Position numbers and translations under genes: made by a program. DNA of 64,000 nucleotides from Pseudomonas antarctica (GTDB lineage Bacteria > Pseudomonadota > Gammaproteobacteria > Pseudomonadales > Pseudomonadaceae): positions 1 through 64,000 of the forward strand of contig NZ_UYXQ01000010.1 of the NCBI RefSeq assembly GCF_900624995.1, in the 5' to 3' direction. Numbering within the stretch: position 1 is the first letter of the stretch; each line of letters starts with the position of its first letter. Shown here piece by piece: positions 1 to 14,618 of this stretch. Below the pieces are notes generated by a model. It searched no databases. It was not told the DNA's origin and saw only the letters and a list, made by a program, of their open reading frames with translations.

Positions 1-550
1 CGAACGAGCAGAGTGTCGGGCTCGGTGCCCACGCTGTTGCACGGGTCTGGTAAGGTGAGTGCATGTGTAAAAAACAAAGACATACAGACAACAAAACGTG
101 ATCGACCTCCCCCTTCAACATTTCACATACAAACGACCCGAGTGGCGCGCGCGCCGCGCCGCGCGCCCCGCCACTCCATCCCGGCGCCGGTTGCAAAACC
201 AGCACCAGGCCGCAGAACCCTAGCACAAGATAGCTGAATAGCTGCCAGCGCAACGCTTGCGGCAGCCACACATGCACCACGCAGAACATTGCGCATGCAT
301 ACAGCGCCATCAACAGCAGTTGGCCGCGAATATCCCGCCACAAACTCTCCAAGCCTTCGGCCTTGATCAGCACCAGCACTTGGAGCGTCACGCACGCCGC
401 CGCAAAAACCACCAGCAGCGCACTTAGCAATCCGTCGATCTCATCGATCAGCAACGGCGCCAGGCCAATCAGGCCCAGCGTCGGCAATATACCAATGTGT
501 AACAACCACACGCCGCCCACCCAAAGCATCTGGGCAAGCTGCCAAAGCAT
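1..550 (-). CDS. DUF4149-like small membrane protein (3' end beyond window edge)
   Basis: An open minus-strand frame starts at ATG 548-550 and runs off the left edge without a stop. Its first ~125 residues are a typical four-helix inner-membrane protein (MLWQLAQMLWVGGVWLLHIG, later LLSALLVVFAAACVTL and FSYLVLGFCGLVLVLQP). This matches the DUF4149-type proteins that sit downstream of greA in Pseudomonas. Beyond about residue 125 the frame enters an extremely GC-rich alternating stretch (about 146-180), and the translation (GARRGARAPLG...) no longer looks like the family. The family is usually about 130-145 aa, so the gene may end by a frameshift there or the tail may be altered. No good Shine-Dalgarno precedes ATG 550, because a hairpin (551-573) abuts it; ATG 529 is an alternative start. 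Function unknown. Confidence 0.55.
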   Translation of the reverse strand, partial: MLWQLAQMLWVGGVWLLHIGILPTLGLIGLAPLLIDEIDGLLSALLVVFAAACVTLQVLVLIKAEGLESLWRDIRGQLLLMALYACAMFCVVHVWLPQALRWQLFSYLVLGFCGLVLVLQPAPGWSGGARGAARAPLGSFVCEMLKGEVDHVLLSVCLCFLHMHSPYQTRATAWAPSPTLCSF

Positions 551-573
551 GGCGCCCGCATGAAGCGGGCGCC
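551..573 (-). terminator. Hairpin between greA and the DUF4149 gene
   Basis: Perfect 8-bp inverted repeat (GGCGCCCG/CGGGCGCC, 7-nt loop) just after the greA stop. There is no T-run on the minus strand, so it may be a weak terminator, a processing hairpin, or a block on translation of the next gene. Confidence 0.4.
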
Positions 574-578
574 GTCTT

Positions 579-1051
579 TCAGATGTGACGAACTTCAACA
601 ATCTCGTACTCGATAACGCCACCGGGCGTTTTCACAGCCACCACGTCACCCTCTTCCTTGGCAATCAAGGCACGGGCAAGTGGGGAACCAACAGAGATCT
701 TGCCGAGTTTGAAGTCAGCTTCGTCTTCACCCACGATGTGGTAAACAACGCGCTCATCAGTCTCGACGTTGGCGATTTCCACGGTGGTGCCGAAAATCAC
801 TTTGCCCGTGTGCGGGATGGTCGTGACGTCGATGATTACCGCATTCTGCATACGGCCTTCGATGTCACGGATCCGCGCCTCGACCATACCCTGCTGCTCG
901 CGAGCAGCGTGGTATTCAGCGTTTTCCTTCAAGTCACCCAGCTCGCGGGCCGTACCGATGTCCTGGCTCAGCTTTGGACGGACGACCTTGGTCAGATGGG
1001 CGTGTTCCTCTTCCAGGGCCTTGGCGCCCTGGACGGTCATTGGGTATTTGG

Positions 1052-1055
<4 letters not shown>
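579..1055 (-). CDS. greA: Transcription elongation factor GreA
   Basis: 158 aa, the normal GreA length. GreA inserts into the secondary channel of RNA polymerase and stimulates cleavage of backtracked transcripts. The N-terminal coiled coil is visible ([41 protein letters not shown] with the acidic tip residues), followed by the FKBP-like C-terminal domain ([30 protein letters not shown]). The start at 1055 overlaps the carB stop in an ATGA arrangement, so the gene is translationally coupled to carB as the last cistron of dapB-carA-carB-greA. Confidence 0.97.
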
Positions 1056-4273
<3,218 letters not shown>

Positions 4274-4378
4274 GGGTTTGTCACTCAAATCCGCAGGTCA
4301 GTCGGCAAGCCGTCTTGAACACTCTTTGAAGAGCCTGCGGGGGCCACCGAGGTTCGGGGCCGCCCGCAAGCCACTCAG

Positions 4379-5515
4379 TCAGCGTCGCTTGGCCATCTCA
4401 TTGATGAAACGGTCGAACAGCGGCGCTACGTCGTTCGGGCCCGGGCTTGCTTCAGGGTGGCCCTGGAAGCTGAACGCGCTCTTGTCGGTGCGCTCGATGC
4501 CTTGAAGGGAGCCGTCGAACAGCGATTTGTGAATCGCGCGAACATTGGCCGGCAAGGTCGCTTCATCCACAGCAAAACCGTGGTTCTGGCTCGTGATCAT
4601 CACGACGCCAGTGTCCAGGTCCTGCACAGGGTGGTTGGCACCGTGGTGGCCGTGGCCCATCTTCAAGGTTTTGGCGCCGGAGGCCAGAGCCAGCAGTTGG
4701 TGACCGAGGCAAATACCGAATACCGGGATCTCGGTTTCCAGCACTTCCTTGATCGCCTTGATGGCGTAGTCGCAAGGCTCCGGGTCACCCGGGCCGTTGG
4801 ACAGGAACACACCGTCCGGCTGCAGGGCCAGCACGTCGCTGGCCGGGGTTTGCGCCGGCACCACGGTTACGCGGCAACCACGCTCGACCAGCATGCGCAG
4901 GATGTTGTACTTGATGCCGTAGTCGTAGGCGACTACGTGGTATTGCAGGTCAGCTGCAGCGATGGTCTCGTGGCTGTCAGTCTTCAAGTCCCAGACAGTG
5001 GAGCGCCACTCGTACTGCTCTTTAGTGCTGACTTCTTTCGCCAGGTCCATGCCTTTCAGGCCTGGGAAGCCTTGCGCTGCGGCAATTGCCGCTGCTTCGC
5101 AAATATTGTCACCCGCCATGATGCAGCCGTTCTGCGAGCCCTTTTCACGCAGGATGCGTGTCAGGCGGCGCGTATCGATACCAGCGATCGCCACAACGTT
5201 GTTGGCTTTCAGGTAATCGGACAGCGACATCGTGTTACGCCAGTTGCTCGCAACCAGTGGCAGGTCACGAATGACCAGGCCGGCCGACCAGACACGATCA
5301 GACTCAACGTCTTCCGGTGTAGTACCGGTGTTGCCGATGTGCGGATAGGTCAGGGTAACGATCTGTTGGGCATAGGAAGGATCGGTAAGGATTTCCTGAT
5401 AGCCGGTCATGGCAGTGTTAAACACTACCTCTCCAACGGTTTGACCGTCGGCTCCAATGGCTTCGCCGCGAAAAATGCTGCCATCAGCAAGGGCGAGTAT
5501 GGCTGGCTTAGTCAA
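4379..5515 (-). CDS. carA: Carbamoyl-phosphate synthase small (glutaminase) subunit
   Basis: 378 aa, full length. The N-terminal CPSase small domain ([38 protein letters not shown]) is followed by a class I glutamine amidotransferase domain. The nucleophile is in [12 protein letters not shown] and the His/Glu pair in [11 protein letters not shown]. It hydrolyses glutamine and passes ammonia to CarB. It is preceded by a long leader with a terminator-like hairpin 46 bp upstream of the start codon, so expression is probably attenuated in response to end products. Confidence 0.97.
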   Translation of the reverse strand: MTKPAILALADGSIFRGEAIGADGQTVGEVVFNTAMTGYQEILTDPSYAQQIVTLTYPHIGNTGTTPEDVESDRVWSAGLVIRDLPLVASNWRNTMSLSDYLKANNVVAIAGIDTRRLTRILREKGSQNGCIMAGDNICEAAAIAAAQGFPGLKGMDLAKEVSTKEQYEWRSTVWDLKTDSHETIAAADLQYHVVAYDYGIKYNILRMLVERGCRVTVVPAQTPASDVLALQPDGVFLSNGPGDPEPCDYAIKAIKEVLETEIPVFGICLGHQLLALASGAKTLKMGHGHHGANHPVQDLDTGVVMITSQNHGFAVDEATLPANVRAIHKSLFDGSLQGIERTDKSAFSFQGHPEASPGPNDVAPLFDRFINEMAKRR

Positions 5516-5560
5516 GAAGACCTCCCGTAAATAAAGCCTGAAAGGGCGATCGCAGGTTGC

Positions 5561-5602
5561 AAAAAAGCGGAGTGACGTATGGACACGTCACCCCGCTTCT
5601 TC
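5561..5602 (-). promoter_or_regulatory. Attenuator-like terminator hairpin in the carA leader
   Basis: On the minus strand a 14-bp stem (AAGCGGGGTGACGT with ACGTCACTCCGCTT, one G-U pair, 6-nt loop; arms 5585-5598 and 5565-5578) runs straight into six T's at 5561-5566. This is an intrinsic terminator lying between the dapB terminator and the carA start, i.e. inside the carAB leader. Confidence 0.7.
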
Positions 5603-5636
5603 ACTGAATTATTCTGCGCGCTTTTAGTGGACACAC
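5601..5636 (-). CDS. Possible carA leader peptide (MCPLKARRIIQ)
   Basis: An 11-codon GTG-initiated frame whose TGA (5601-5603) lies three bases from the attenuator stem. It contains adjacent Arg codons (CGC AGA). carAB supplies arginine precursors, so an arginine-sensing leader peptide would make sense, but no clear Shine-Dalgarno precedes the GTG. Its start sits inside a perfect 7-bp inverted repeat (5623-5640, arms TTTAGTG/CACTAAA). Confidence 0.3.
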   Translation of the reverse strand: MCPLKARRIIQ

Positions 5637-5728
5637 TAAAGCTGTAGCTTACAGAAAAAGGCTTTTTTGGTCCACCGCTAATGAGCCTTAAAGGCAGGAG
5701 AATGCGACAGGACGTCGCTTAGCGGGTA

Positions 5729-5765
5729 AAAACGGTGGCTCAGGATAATCCTGAGCCACCGTTTT
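5729..5765 (-). terminator. dapB rho-independent terminator
   Basis: Perfect 17-bp inverted repeat with a 3-nt loop just downstream of dapB: AAAACGGTGGCTCAGGA against its exact complement, ending in TTTT on the minus strand. It separates dapB from the carA transcription unit. Confidence 0.85.
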
Positions 5766-5774
5766 AGCTACCGA

Positions 5775-7716
<1,942 letters not shown>

Positions 7717-8033
7717 AAGTCTTTGCACTCTTAAGGACGTTCGGCGAGACCCTCCTGAGCCTTGCCAAACTCGTTGAGCCCCAATACAGGCCCGGACCCA
7801 ACTCACGTCAATTCAACGATCCTGGTCATTACTGCTTTTAGCCAGGGACCCGGCCAAAAAACACGGTGACTGTCAGCCAGGAAGCAGGAGCATTCCCAGT
7901 CACACCGCCAACATTCGACCTTGTCGCATGTTGTAAAAATTCGCATACCCCAGACACGCCAACGCGGGAGCAAGCTCCCGCGCGGCGACATCCTACCAGT
8001 CACCGCTTGATAGCGGTCAACCGTACAACCAAC
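7717..8033. other. dnaK-dnaJ spacer with one strong hairpin
   Basis: 317 bp without a credible gene. It holds a perfect palindrome CGCGGGAGC-AA-GCTCCCGCG at 7963-7982 that resembles the cores of Pseudomonas REP elements and has no T-run on the minus strand. I see no sigma-32 promoter for dnaJ here, so dnaJ is probably read through from dnaK, with the hairpin acting as a partial terminator or mRNA stabiliser. Confidence 0.5.
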
Positions 8034-9950
8034 TTACTTGTGCTCTTTGACTTCTTCGAACTCGGCATCGACAACGTCGTCGTGCTTGGCTTCAGGCTCT
8101 GCGTGCTGCTCACCGCCTTCTGCCGGCTGGCCTTGCTCGGCATACATTTTCTGAGCAACCGGTGCGGAGACTTTCGACAGTTCCTCAACCTTGGCTTCGA
8201 TGGCAGCCTTGTCGTCGCCTTTAATGGCGACTTCCAGGGCAACCACTGCCGCTTCGATCGCAGTTTTCTCTTCAGCGGTCACTTTATCGCCTGCTTCGGA
8301 GACCATTTTGCGCGTCGAGTGAACCAGGGCATCGCCTTGGTTACGGGCGCCGGCCAGCTCAGCAAACTTGGCATCAGCATCAGCATTGGCTTCAGCATCA
8401 CGAATCATCTGTTGAATTTCTTCATCAGACAGACCGGAGTTGGCCTTGATGGTGATCTTCTGCTCTTTGCCAGTGGCTTTGTCTTTAGCACCTACGTGCA
8501 AAATACCGTTGGCATCGATGTCGAAGGTCACTTCAATTTGTGGCACGCCACGTGGTGCTGGTGGAATCTCGGCCAGGTCGAACTTGCCCAGGGACTTGTT
8601 CTGAGCCGCTTGTTTACGCTCACCTTGCAGCACGTGAATAGTCACAGCGCCTTGATTGTCGTCAGCAGTCGAGAAAACTTGCGATTTCTTGGTAGGAATC
8701 GTGGTGTTTTTCTCGATCAGCGCGGTCATCACGCCACCCATGGTTTCGATACCCAGGGTCAGCGGGCTGACGTCCAGCAGCAGCACGTCTTTCACGTCGC
8801 CGGCCAGTACTGCACCTTGGATAGCAGCACCCATGGCAACGGCTTCGTCCGGGTTCACGTCTTTACGTGCTTCTTTGCCGAAGAACTCAGTCACCAGCTT
8901 CTGAACCAGTGGCATACGGGTCTGACCGCCAACCAGGATCACGTCGTTGATCGCGCCAACGTCGATACCGGAGTCTTTCAGCGCGATGCGGCAAGGCTCG
9001 ATGGTGCGCTGAACCAGGTCTTCAACCAGCGCTTCCAGCTTGGAACGCGAGATTTTCACGTTCAAGTGCTTAGGACCGGTAGCGTCTGCAGTGATGTACG
9101 GCAGGTTCACGTCAGTCGACTGAGCGGAAGACAGCTCGATCTTGGCTTTCTCAGCGGCTTCTTTCAGGCGCTGCATGGCCAGCGGGTCACCTTTGAGGTT
9201 CATGCCGCTTTCTTTCTTGAATTCGTCAACGAGGTAGTCGATCAGACGAATGTCAAAGTCTTCACCACCCAAGAAGGTGTCACCGTTGGTGGCCAACACT
9301 TCAAACTGGTGCTCGCCGTCAACTTCAGCGATCTCGATCACGGAGACGTCGAACGTACCGCCACCCAGGTCATAAACGATCACAGTGTGGTCGCCTTTGG
9401 CCTTGTCCATACCGTAAGCCAGTGCAGCTGCGGTCGGTTCGTTGATGATACGTTTTACGTCCAGGCCCGCGATGCGGCCGGCGTCTTTAGTCGCCTGGCG
9501 CTGGCTGTCGTTGAAGTAGGCTGGAACGGTGATCACCGCTTCAGTCACTGTTTCACCGAGGTAGTCTTCGGCGGTTTTCTTCATCTTTTTCAAGATTTCA
9601 GCCGAGATTTGCGGCGGCGACATTTTCTGGCCGTTTACTTCAACCCAGGCGTCACCGTTGTCAGCCTTGGCGATTTTGTAAGGGACCATCTTGATGTCTT
9701 TCTGTACGACTTCTTCGTCGAACTTACGACCGATCAGACGCTTCACCGCGTACAGGGTGTTATGCGGATTGGTCACAGCCTGACGCTTGGCCGACTGACC
9801 GACGAGGATTTCACCGTCGTTGGCGTAAGCAATGATCGACGGCGTGGTACGCGCGCCTTCGGCGTTTTCGATAACTTTAGCAACACCGTTTTCCAGCACG
9901 GAGACGCAGGAGTTGGTAGTCCCCAGGTCGATACCGATAATTTTGCCCAT
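8034..9950 (-). CDS. dnaK: Chaperone DnaK (Hsp70)
   Basis: 638 aa. ATP-driven chaperone. The nucleotide-binding domain has [11 protein letters not shown] (phosphate 1), [13 protein letters not shown] (phosphate 2) and [11 protein letters not shown] (adenosine). The substrate-binding domain ([20 protein letters not shown]) and a helical lid follow, ending in the acidic tail [14 protein letters not shown] 9950 has a GGGAGAG Shine-Dalgarno. Its own sigma-32 promoter overlaps the end of grpE. Confidence 0.98.
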   Translation of the reverse strand: MGKIIGIDLGTTNSCVSVLENGVAKVIENAEGARTTPSIIAYANDGEILVGQSAKRQAVTNPHNTLYAVKRLIGRKFDEEVVQKDIKMVPYKIAKADNGDAWVEVNGQKMSPPQISAEILKKMKKTAEDYLGETVTEAVITVPAYFNDSQRQATKDAGRIAGLDVKRIINEPTAAALAYGMDKAKGDHTVIVYDLGGGTFDVSVIEIAEVDGEHQFEVLATNGDTFLGGEDFDIRLIDYLVDEFKKESGMNLKGDPLAMQRLKEAAEKAKIELSSAQSTDVNLPYITADATGPKHLNVKISRSKLEALVEDLVQRTIEPCRIALKDSGIDVGAINDVILVGGQTRMPLVQKLVTEFFGKEARKDVNPDEAVAMGAAIQGAVLAGDVKDVLLLDVSPLTLGIETMGGVMTALIEKNTTIPTKKSQVFSTADDNQGAVTIHVLQGERKQAAQNKSLGKFDLAEIPPAPRGVPQIEVTFDIDANGILHVGAKDKATGKEQKITIKANSGLSDEEIQQMIRDAEANADADAKFAELAGARNQGDALVHSTRKMVSEAGDKVTAEEKTAIEAAVVALEVAIKGDDKAAIEAKVEELSKVSAPVAQKMYAEQGQPAEGGEQHAEPEAKHDDVVDAEFEEVKEHK

Positions 9951-10026
9951 GATTTACTCTCCCGAAACTTTAATTTGGATGCCGCAGCAGTGGTGGCTAA
10001 CTGCGGTAGCACTTAAACGCTTGACT

Positions 10027-10057
10027 TATAAATGGGGGCCTTGCGGCGGATTTCAAG
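10027..10057 (-). promoter_or_regulatory. Sigma-32 heat-shock promoter of dnaK
   Basis: Minus strand reads CTTGAAA, 13 nt, CCCCATTTATA: a near-perfect RpoH (sigma-32) promoter. The -35 lies inside the last codons of grpE, about 80 bp upstream of the dnaK start. Confidence 0.85.
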
Positions 10058-10613
10058 CCTGCTCATCAATAGAAGGTGCAACAGGTGCAGGCGCCTTGCT
10101 CACCACCACCATTGCCGGGCGCAGCAAGCGACCGTTGAGCTGATAACCCTTCTGGAATACTTTCAAAACACTGTTCGGCTCCAGGTCATGGCTTTCCTGC
10201 ATGGCCATGGCTTGGTGATGCTCTGCATTGAACGGCTCACCGCCTTGCGGATCGATGGCTTCCAACTGATAACGCTTCAGGGTGTCCTGAAACATTTTCA
10301 GGGTCAGTTCGATCCCTTCGCGCATCGGGCGGATGTTTTCATCGTCCGGGTTGGATAACTCAAGGCCACGCTCCAGGCTGTCGATGATCGGCAGCAGGTC
10401 ATTGGCGAATTTTTCCAACGCGAATTTGTGAGCCTTCTCAACATCCTGCTCGGCACGGCGACGGACGTTCTGCAGATCAGCGGCAACACGCAAAGACTGA
10501 TCTTGCGCAGCAGCCAATTGCTCCTCGAGCACTTGCACACGAGTCGCCAGTTCATCACCGGCAGCCGAATTGGCGTCTGGAGTTTGCGTATCCTGCGTCT
10601 GTTCGTCAGCCAT
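10053..10613 (-). CDS. grpE: Nucleotide exchange factor GrpE
   Basis: 186 aa. Releases ADP from DnaK. A variable acidic N-terminus ([17 protein letters not shown]) is followed by a long coiled coil ([20 protein letters not shown]) and the C-terminal beta domain with the conserved [21 protein letters not shown]. The start has a strong AAGGAGA site. It is the first gene of the grpE-dnaK-dnaJ chaperone block, with its own sigma-32 promoter. Confidence 0.96.
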   Translation of the reverse strand: MADEQTQDTQTPDANSAAGDELATRVQVLEEQLAAAQDQSLRVAADLQNVRRRAEQDVEKAHKFALEKFANDLLPIIDSLERGLELSNPDDENIRPMREGIELTLKMFQDTLKRYQLEAIDPQGGEPFNAEHHQAMAMQESHDLEPNSVLKVFQKGYQLNGRLLRPAMVVVSKAPAPVAPSIDEQA

Positions 10614-10665
10614 AGATTTCTCCTTTCAAAATCATGCGCGAACTCAACTCGCGCTTCTGTTCCGG

Positions 10666-10694
10666 TATATGGGGCCACAATTTCCAGGTTCAAG
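10666..10694 (-). promoter_or_regulatory. Sigma-32 heat-shock promoter of grpE
   Basis: Minus strand reads CTTGAA, 14 nt, CCCCATATA: an RpoH-type promoter about 55 bp upstream of grpE, in the region shared with divergent recN. Confidence 0.8.
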
Positions 10695-10827
10695 AGCGCA
10701 AGCGTTACCAAAAGTCTTTCACTTGCGGCAGATCAATTCCTGCGCACTCATTCCCCGTTGAGCTAAAAAAGCGATTGCATCAAGCAAATCGAGCTAAAGC
10801 TCAGGATTGTCAGCATCAAGCAAAACA

Positions 10828-10843
10828 CTGTATAAATAACCAG
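10828..10843 (+). promoter_or_regulatory. LexA (SOS) box upstream of recN
   Basis: CTGTATAAATAACCAG closely fits the CTGT-N8-ACAG LexA consensus (one mismatch). It overlaps a TATAAAT -10-like element about 30 bp upstream of recN, a classic SOS gene. Confidence 0.7.
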
Positions 10844-10867
10844 ACCTAACGCCTCGGAGCGGCCGCT

Positions 10868-12541
10868 ATGCTCGTGCATCTGTCTGTACATAACTACGCC
10901 ATCGTTGAACATCTGGACCTCGAACTGGATCGCGGGATGAGCGTAATCACAGGCGAAACCGGTGCCGGCAAGTCGATCATGCTCGATGCCCTGGGCCTGA
11001 CCCTCGGTGACCGCGCCGACAGTGGCGTCGTGCGCCCCGGTGCGGACAAGGCCGACATCCTGGCCACCTTCGACCTGGTAGACATTCCCGAAGCCGAAGC
11101 CTGGCTGGCCGAGCGCGACCTTAATAATGAAGGCCCATGCATCCTGCGCCGAGTCATCACGGCGGAAGGACGCTCACGCGGCTACATCAACGGCACGCCC
11201 TGCCCTCTTGGCGACCTGAAAGCCCTGGGCGAACTGCTGATCGATATCCACAGCCAGCACGAACACCAGTCCCTGCTGAAAACCGACACCCATCGCCGCC
11301 TGCTCGATGAGTACGCCGGCGCCACTGATCTTGCCCGGCAGGTACAGCTTGCCGCCCAGCGCTGGAGGCAGACACGCCAAGAACTGGAGCGTCTCTCCAA
11401 TTCCGGCGATGAGCAGCGCGCCCGTCATCAACTGCTCAGCTACCAACTGGAAGAACTGGAAAGCCTCGGCCTGGGCGAGACCGAGTTGGAGCAACTGGAG
11501 CAGGAACACAAGAACCTTACCAACGCCGAGACCCTGCTGAGTATCTGCCGCCAGGTGGTGGAGCAATGCAGCGAAAGTGATTCGGGCAACGTGCTCAATG
11601 CATTGACCGCCAGCCTCAATCGCCTGTCCAGCGTGAACAGCGGGTCGGGCTCATTGGGTGAAGCCACTACCCTGCTGACCAGTGCACAGATCCAAGTAGA
11701 GGAAGCCGTGGGAGAACTCAATCGCTTCCTCGACCACTTCGATGCCGACCCGGCGCGCCTGCAGGAAATAGAAGAACGCTTGGACACCATCTACACCCTG
11801 GCGCGCAAACATCGCATCCAGCCCACCGAAGTGGCCACGATGCAGCAAAAACTGCTGGATGAAATCGAAACCCTCAACGCCAACGACGAATCCATTGAGC
11901 GCCTGGGCGATGAACTCGCCTCGTTCGCCCGGCACTACCAAGAAAAGGCCCGCGAACTGAGCGACCTGCGCCAACACGCGGCAACAAGCCTGGCCAGCGC
12001 CGTAGAGCAGGAGATTCAGCGCCTGGGCATGCCCGGCGGGCGTTTCACTATCGAGCTGCACGCCAACACCAGCAACGAGCTACAACCCCACGGCCTGGAA
12101 CAGGTGGAACTGCTGGTCAGCGCCAACCCTGGCCAGCCGCTCAAGGCGCTGGCAAAAGTGGCGTCCGGTGGCGAGCTGTCGCGCATAAGCCTGGCGATCC
12201 AGGTGATTACTGCCCAGACCTCACGGGTACCCACGCTGGTATTCGATGAAGTGGACGTGGGTATCGGCGGGCCGACTGCCGAGATTGTTGGCCAATTACT
12301 GCGTCGCCTGGGGGATCGCGGCCAGGTGCTTACGGTGACTCACTTGCCGCAAGTGGCTGCCCAAGGGCATCAGCATTTGTTTGTACATAAAGTACGCGCA
12401 AGCGATGCGACGCACACGGCCGTGTCCAAGCTGAACAAATCGGAACGCGTGGAGGAAGTGGCACGGATGTTGGGCGGTATCGATCTGACGAAAGAGTCCT
12501 TGGCTCACGCGAAGAAAATGGTCGTGGCCGCCAAAGCCTGA
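10868..12541 (+). CDS. recN: DNA repair protein RecN
   Basis: 557 aa. SMC-like ATPase that holds broken DNA ends together during recombinational double-strand break repair. Walker A GETGAGKS is near residue 37. A long coiled-coil centre follows, and the C-terminal lobe has the ABC signature SGGELSRISLA and Walker B LVFDEVDVGIGG. The start MLVHLSVHNYAIVEHLDLEL is typical of RecN. Likely LexA-regulated through the box just upstream; divergent from grpE. Confidence 0.97.
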   Translation: MLVHLSVHNYAIVEHLDLELDRGMSVITGETGAGKSIMLDALGLTLGDRADSGVVRPGADKADILATFDLVDIPEAEAWLAERDLNNEGPCILRRVITAEGRSRGYINGTPCPLGDLKALGELLIDIHSQHEHQSLLKTDTHRRLLDEYAGATDLARQVQLAAQRWRQTRQELERLSNSGDEQRARHQLLSYQLEELESLGLGETELEQLEQEHKNLTNAETLLSICRQVVEQCSESDSGNVLNALTASLNRLSSVNSGSGSLGEATTLLTSAQIQVEEAVGELNRFLDHFDADPARLQEIEERLDTIYTLARKHRIQPTEVATMQQKLLDEIETLNANDESIERLGDELASFARHYQEKARELSDLRQHAATSLASAVEQEIQRLGMPGGRFTIELHANTSNELQPHGLEQVELLVSANPGQPLKALAKVASGGELSRISLAIQVITAQTSRVPTLVFDEVDVGIGGPTAEIVGQLLRRLGDRGQVLTVTHLPQVAAQGHQHLFVHKVRASDATHTAVSKLNKSERVEEVARMLGGIDLTKESLAHAKKMVVAAKA

Positions 12542-12572
12542 ATCGAGCATTTTTCTACCTTATAGAAAGCAC

Positions 12573-12596
12573 GAAGGCGACCCTAGGGTCGCCTTC
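12573..12596. terminator. Bidirectional terminator between recN and fur
   Basis: A perfect 24-bp palindrome (arms GAAGGCGACCCT/AGGGTCGCCTTC) lies between the convergent recN and fur genes, with T-rich flanks on both sides. Confidence 0.75.
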
Positions 12597-12628
12597 TATC
12601 GTTTCACAGAGCGAATCTGTGTCGATTT

Positions 12629-13033
12629 TTACTTTTTCTTACGGATGTAAAGAACCAGATTATGGTCCACCAAATCGAAACCATGCTCCTCAGCAATCTG
12701 GTGCTGGAGCTTCTCGATTTCCGGACTGGTGAACTCGATAACCTCATTGGTATCCAGGTCAACCATGTGATCGTGATGACCACCGTCAGCTAATTCGAAC
12801 ACTGCATGACCGCCGTCGAAATTATGACGAACCACCAGCCCTGCGGCTTCAAACTGGGTCAGCACACGGTAAACCGTGGCCAGGCCAACGTCCTCGTTAG
12901 ACTCCATCAGTGCCTTGTAAACATCCTCGGCACTCATGTGGCGCTGCTCAGCAGAATCGAGCATTTGTAGAATCTTGACTCGTGGCAGAGTCACTTTAAG
13001 ACCGGCTTTGCGTAGTTCGCTATTTTCAACCAT
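12629..13033 (-). CDS. fur: Ferric uptake regulator Fur
   Basis: 134 aa, the standard length. Iron-responsive repressor: an N-terminal winged helix (RKAGLKVTLPRVKILQML, VGLATVYRVLTQFEAAGLV) and a C-terminal dimerisation/metal domain with GGHHDHMVD. ATG 13033 gives the canonical MVENSELRKAGLK; a longer in-frame extension is not conserved. Divergent from omlA, with the two promoter regions sharing under 100 bp, as in other pseudomonads. Confidence 0.97.
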   Translation of the reverse strand: MVENSELRKAGLKVTLPRVKILQMLDSAEQRHMSAEDVYKALMESNEDVGLATVYRVLTQFEAAGLVVRHNFDGGHAVFELADGGHHDHMVDLDTNEVIEFTSPEIEKLQHQIAEEHGFDLVDHNLVLYIRKKK

Positions 13034-13131
13034 GGTTAGCTTTCTCGCGGATGCTGCTTCGCAGCTTCTCTTAATACGGGTATGATCGGCGTTTACGTTG
13101 TCCCAGCCAAGATAGTGGAAGTCGCCCACCG

Positions 13132-13659
13132 ATGCAAAACACCAAGCTCTTGCTAACCAGTTTCACCCTTGTGGGACTGCTCGCACTCGCCGGTTGTTCA
13201 TTCCCCGGGGTTTACAAAATCGACATCCAGCAGGGCAATGTCGTCACGCAGGACATGATAGACCAGTTACGCCCGGGAATGACCCGACGGCAAGTACGGT
13301 TTATTATGGGCAACCCCCTGCTGACCGACACTTTTCATGCCGATCGCTGGGATTATCTCTATAGCATCCAGCCAGGTGGCGGTGAACGCCAGCAGGAGCG
13401 CGTCAGTGTCATCTTCAATGGCAATGACCAGCTTGTCAGCCTGTCCGGCGACTTCATGCCCGGCGTAAGCCGGGATGAAGCCTTGCTGGGCAAGGACAAC
13501 GGCACCAATGTGACTGCGCCTGCGCAGGAAGCGGAGAAACCGAAGTCCGAGGTACCGGCCAAGCCTGGCTCCTTGCTGGATCAGATCCAGAAGGACGTCG
13601 ACGGTGTGCAAACCGTTCCAGTCCCGACGCCTCAGCCTCTGGACACCAGCCCGCAGTAA
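13132..13659 (+). CDS. bamE: Outer membrane lipoprotein OmlA (BamE)
   Basis: 175 aa. Component of the BAM outer-membrane protein assembly machine. A lipoprotein signal peptide ends in the lipobox LALAGC (Cys22). The SmpA/OmlA fold follows ([32 protein letters not shown]). The C-terminal ~50 residues are Pro/Lys/Glu-rich and low-complexity, an extension typical of Pseudomonas OmlA. Divergent from fur; a strong terminator follows. Confidence 0.93.
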   Translation: MQNTKLLLTSFTLVGLLALAGCSFPGVYKIDIQQGNVVTQDMIDQLRPGMTRRQVRFIMGNPLLTDTFHADRWDYLYSIQPGGGERQQERVSVIFNGNDQLVSLSGDFMPGVSRDEALLGKDNGTNVTAPAQEAEKPKSEVPAKPGSLLDQIQKDVDGVQTVPVPTPQPLDTSPQ

Positions 13660-13675
13660 TTTTGCGGCGCTCGAT

Positions 13676-13701
13676 AAAAAGCCCGGCATGCCGGGCTTTT
13701 T
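13676..13701 (+). terminator. omlA terminator (bidirectional)
   Basis: AAAAAGCCCGGC-AT-GCCGGGCTTTTT directly after omlA; symmetrical, so it also serves convergent rnfH. Confidence 0.85.
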
Positions 13702-13722
13702 GTTGCCTGCCGTTTGGCCGAC

Positions 13723-14025
13723 TTATGAGTTGCGTTGCTTGGCCATTGCAGCCTTGACCGCTCGTAGCCTGCGCACCTCTTTCGGGTCTGCCAGCAAGGG
13801 CCGATAAATCTCAATACGATCACCCGACTGCACCGCACGCACGTCCGCGTCGACAACCACTTTACCGAATATACCCAAAGGGCAATCGGCCAATGCGAGT
13901 TCCGGAAAGCGCACTGCAATTCCCGACGCCTGCACCGCCGCCTTCAGGCTTGTACCCGACGGTACCGTCACCGCCAGCAAAACCTGGCGATCCTCGGCGG
14001 CGTACACCACTTCAATCTCAACCAT
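13723..14025 (-). CDS. rnfH: RnfH family (UbiB-like fold) protein
   Basis: 100 aa from MVEIEVVYA. RnfH/UPF0125 proteins have a beta-grasp, ubiquitin-like fold; this one has the family features VEIEVVYAAEDRQVLL, LGIFGKVV and GDRIEIYRPLLADPKEVRR. The homologue is also called RatB when paired with RatA. The start at 14025 overlaps the ratA stop by 8 bp, so the two are translated as a pair. Biochemical role not established. Confidence 0.9.
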   Translation of the reverse strand: MVEIEVVYAAEDRQVLLAVTVPSGTSLKAAVQASGIAVRFPELALADCPLGIFGKVVVDADVRAVQSGDRIEIYRPLLADPKEVRRLRAVKAAMAKQRNS

Positions 14026-14452
14026 GCAGTTGTTTGGCCCGCTGACAGAATGCGTCCACCAAGGTGTTGGCAGCCTGATTGAACAATGGCCCCAACGTTG
14101 CCCGCACAATCGGACCTGCGTAATCAAAGGACAGGTCCAGACTGATCTTGCAGGCCTTGTCAGTCAGCGCCTTGAAGACCCACACCCCATGCAACTGAGT
14201 GAACGGCCCTTCCTGCAGGTTCATTTCAATCGATTGTCCAGGCGCCAGAGTATTGCGCGTGACAAAGTGCTGGCTCATACCCGCCTTGGCGACTCCGACA
14301 CTGGCAACCATGTGCTCATCACTGCTCTCCAGCACCTCGGCGGTGTTGCACCACGGCAGGAATTCCGGGTAACGCGCCACGTCGTTGACCAGGTCATAGA
14401 GCGCCTGCGCCGGATAAGGCAATAAAGCCGAACGTTGAATATGCGTCGTCAT
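14018..14452 (-). CDS. ratA: RatA/Coq10-type START domain protein
   Basis: 144 aa. Polyketide cyclase/START-like fold with the typical N-terminus SALLPYPAQALYDLVNDVARYPEFLPWC. Homologues are E. coli RatA (reported to interfere with 70S ribosome association) and mitochondrial Coq10 (ubiquinone binding). Which activity applies here cannot be read from sequence. Divergent from smpB and overlapping rnfH. Confidence 0.92.
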   Translation of the reverse strand: MTTHIQRSALLPYPAQALYDLVNDVARYPEFLPWCNTAEVLESSDEHMVASVGVAKAGMSQHFVTRNTLAPGQSIEMNLQEGPFTQLHGVWVFKALTDKACKISLDLSFDYAGPIVRATLGPLFNQAANTLVDAFCQRAKQLHG

Positions 14453-14618
14453 GTGAGCGTTACTTCCACTGCTGAGGCAAACATCGCGAAAGAACAGCCC
14501 GATCCGCGAGAGAAAAAAACCAAAGAACTGCCGGTATTGTCCGGGATTCGTCCAACACGCTCAAGCACGCAGGTTGACCGTAGCCGACTCGCTCGCAACT
14601 CCCTATAATGCCGCCCCT

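Noticed and set aside
7866..10016. 716-aa plus-strand ORF opposite dnaK
   Set aside because: Shadow of dnaK; it spans the dnaK-dnaJ spacer and shows no protein-like features.
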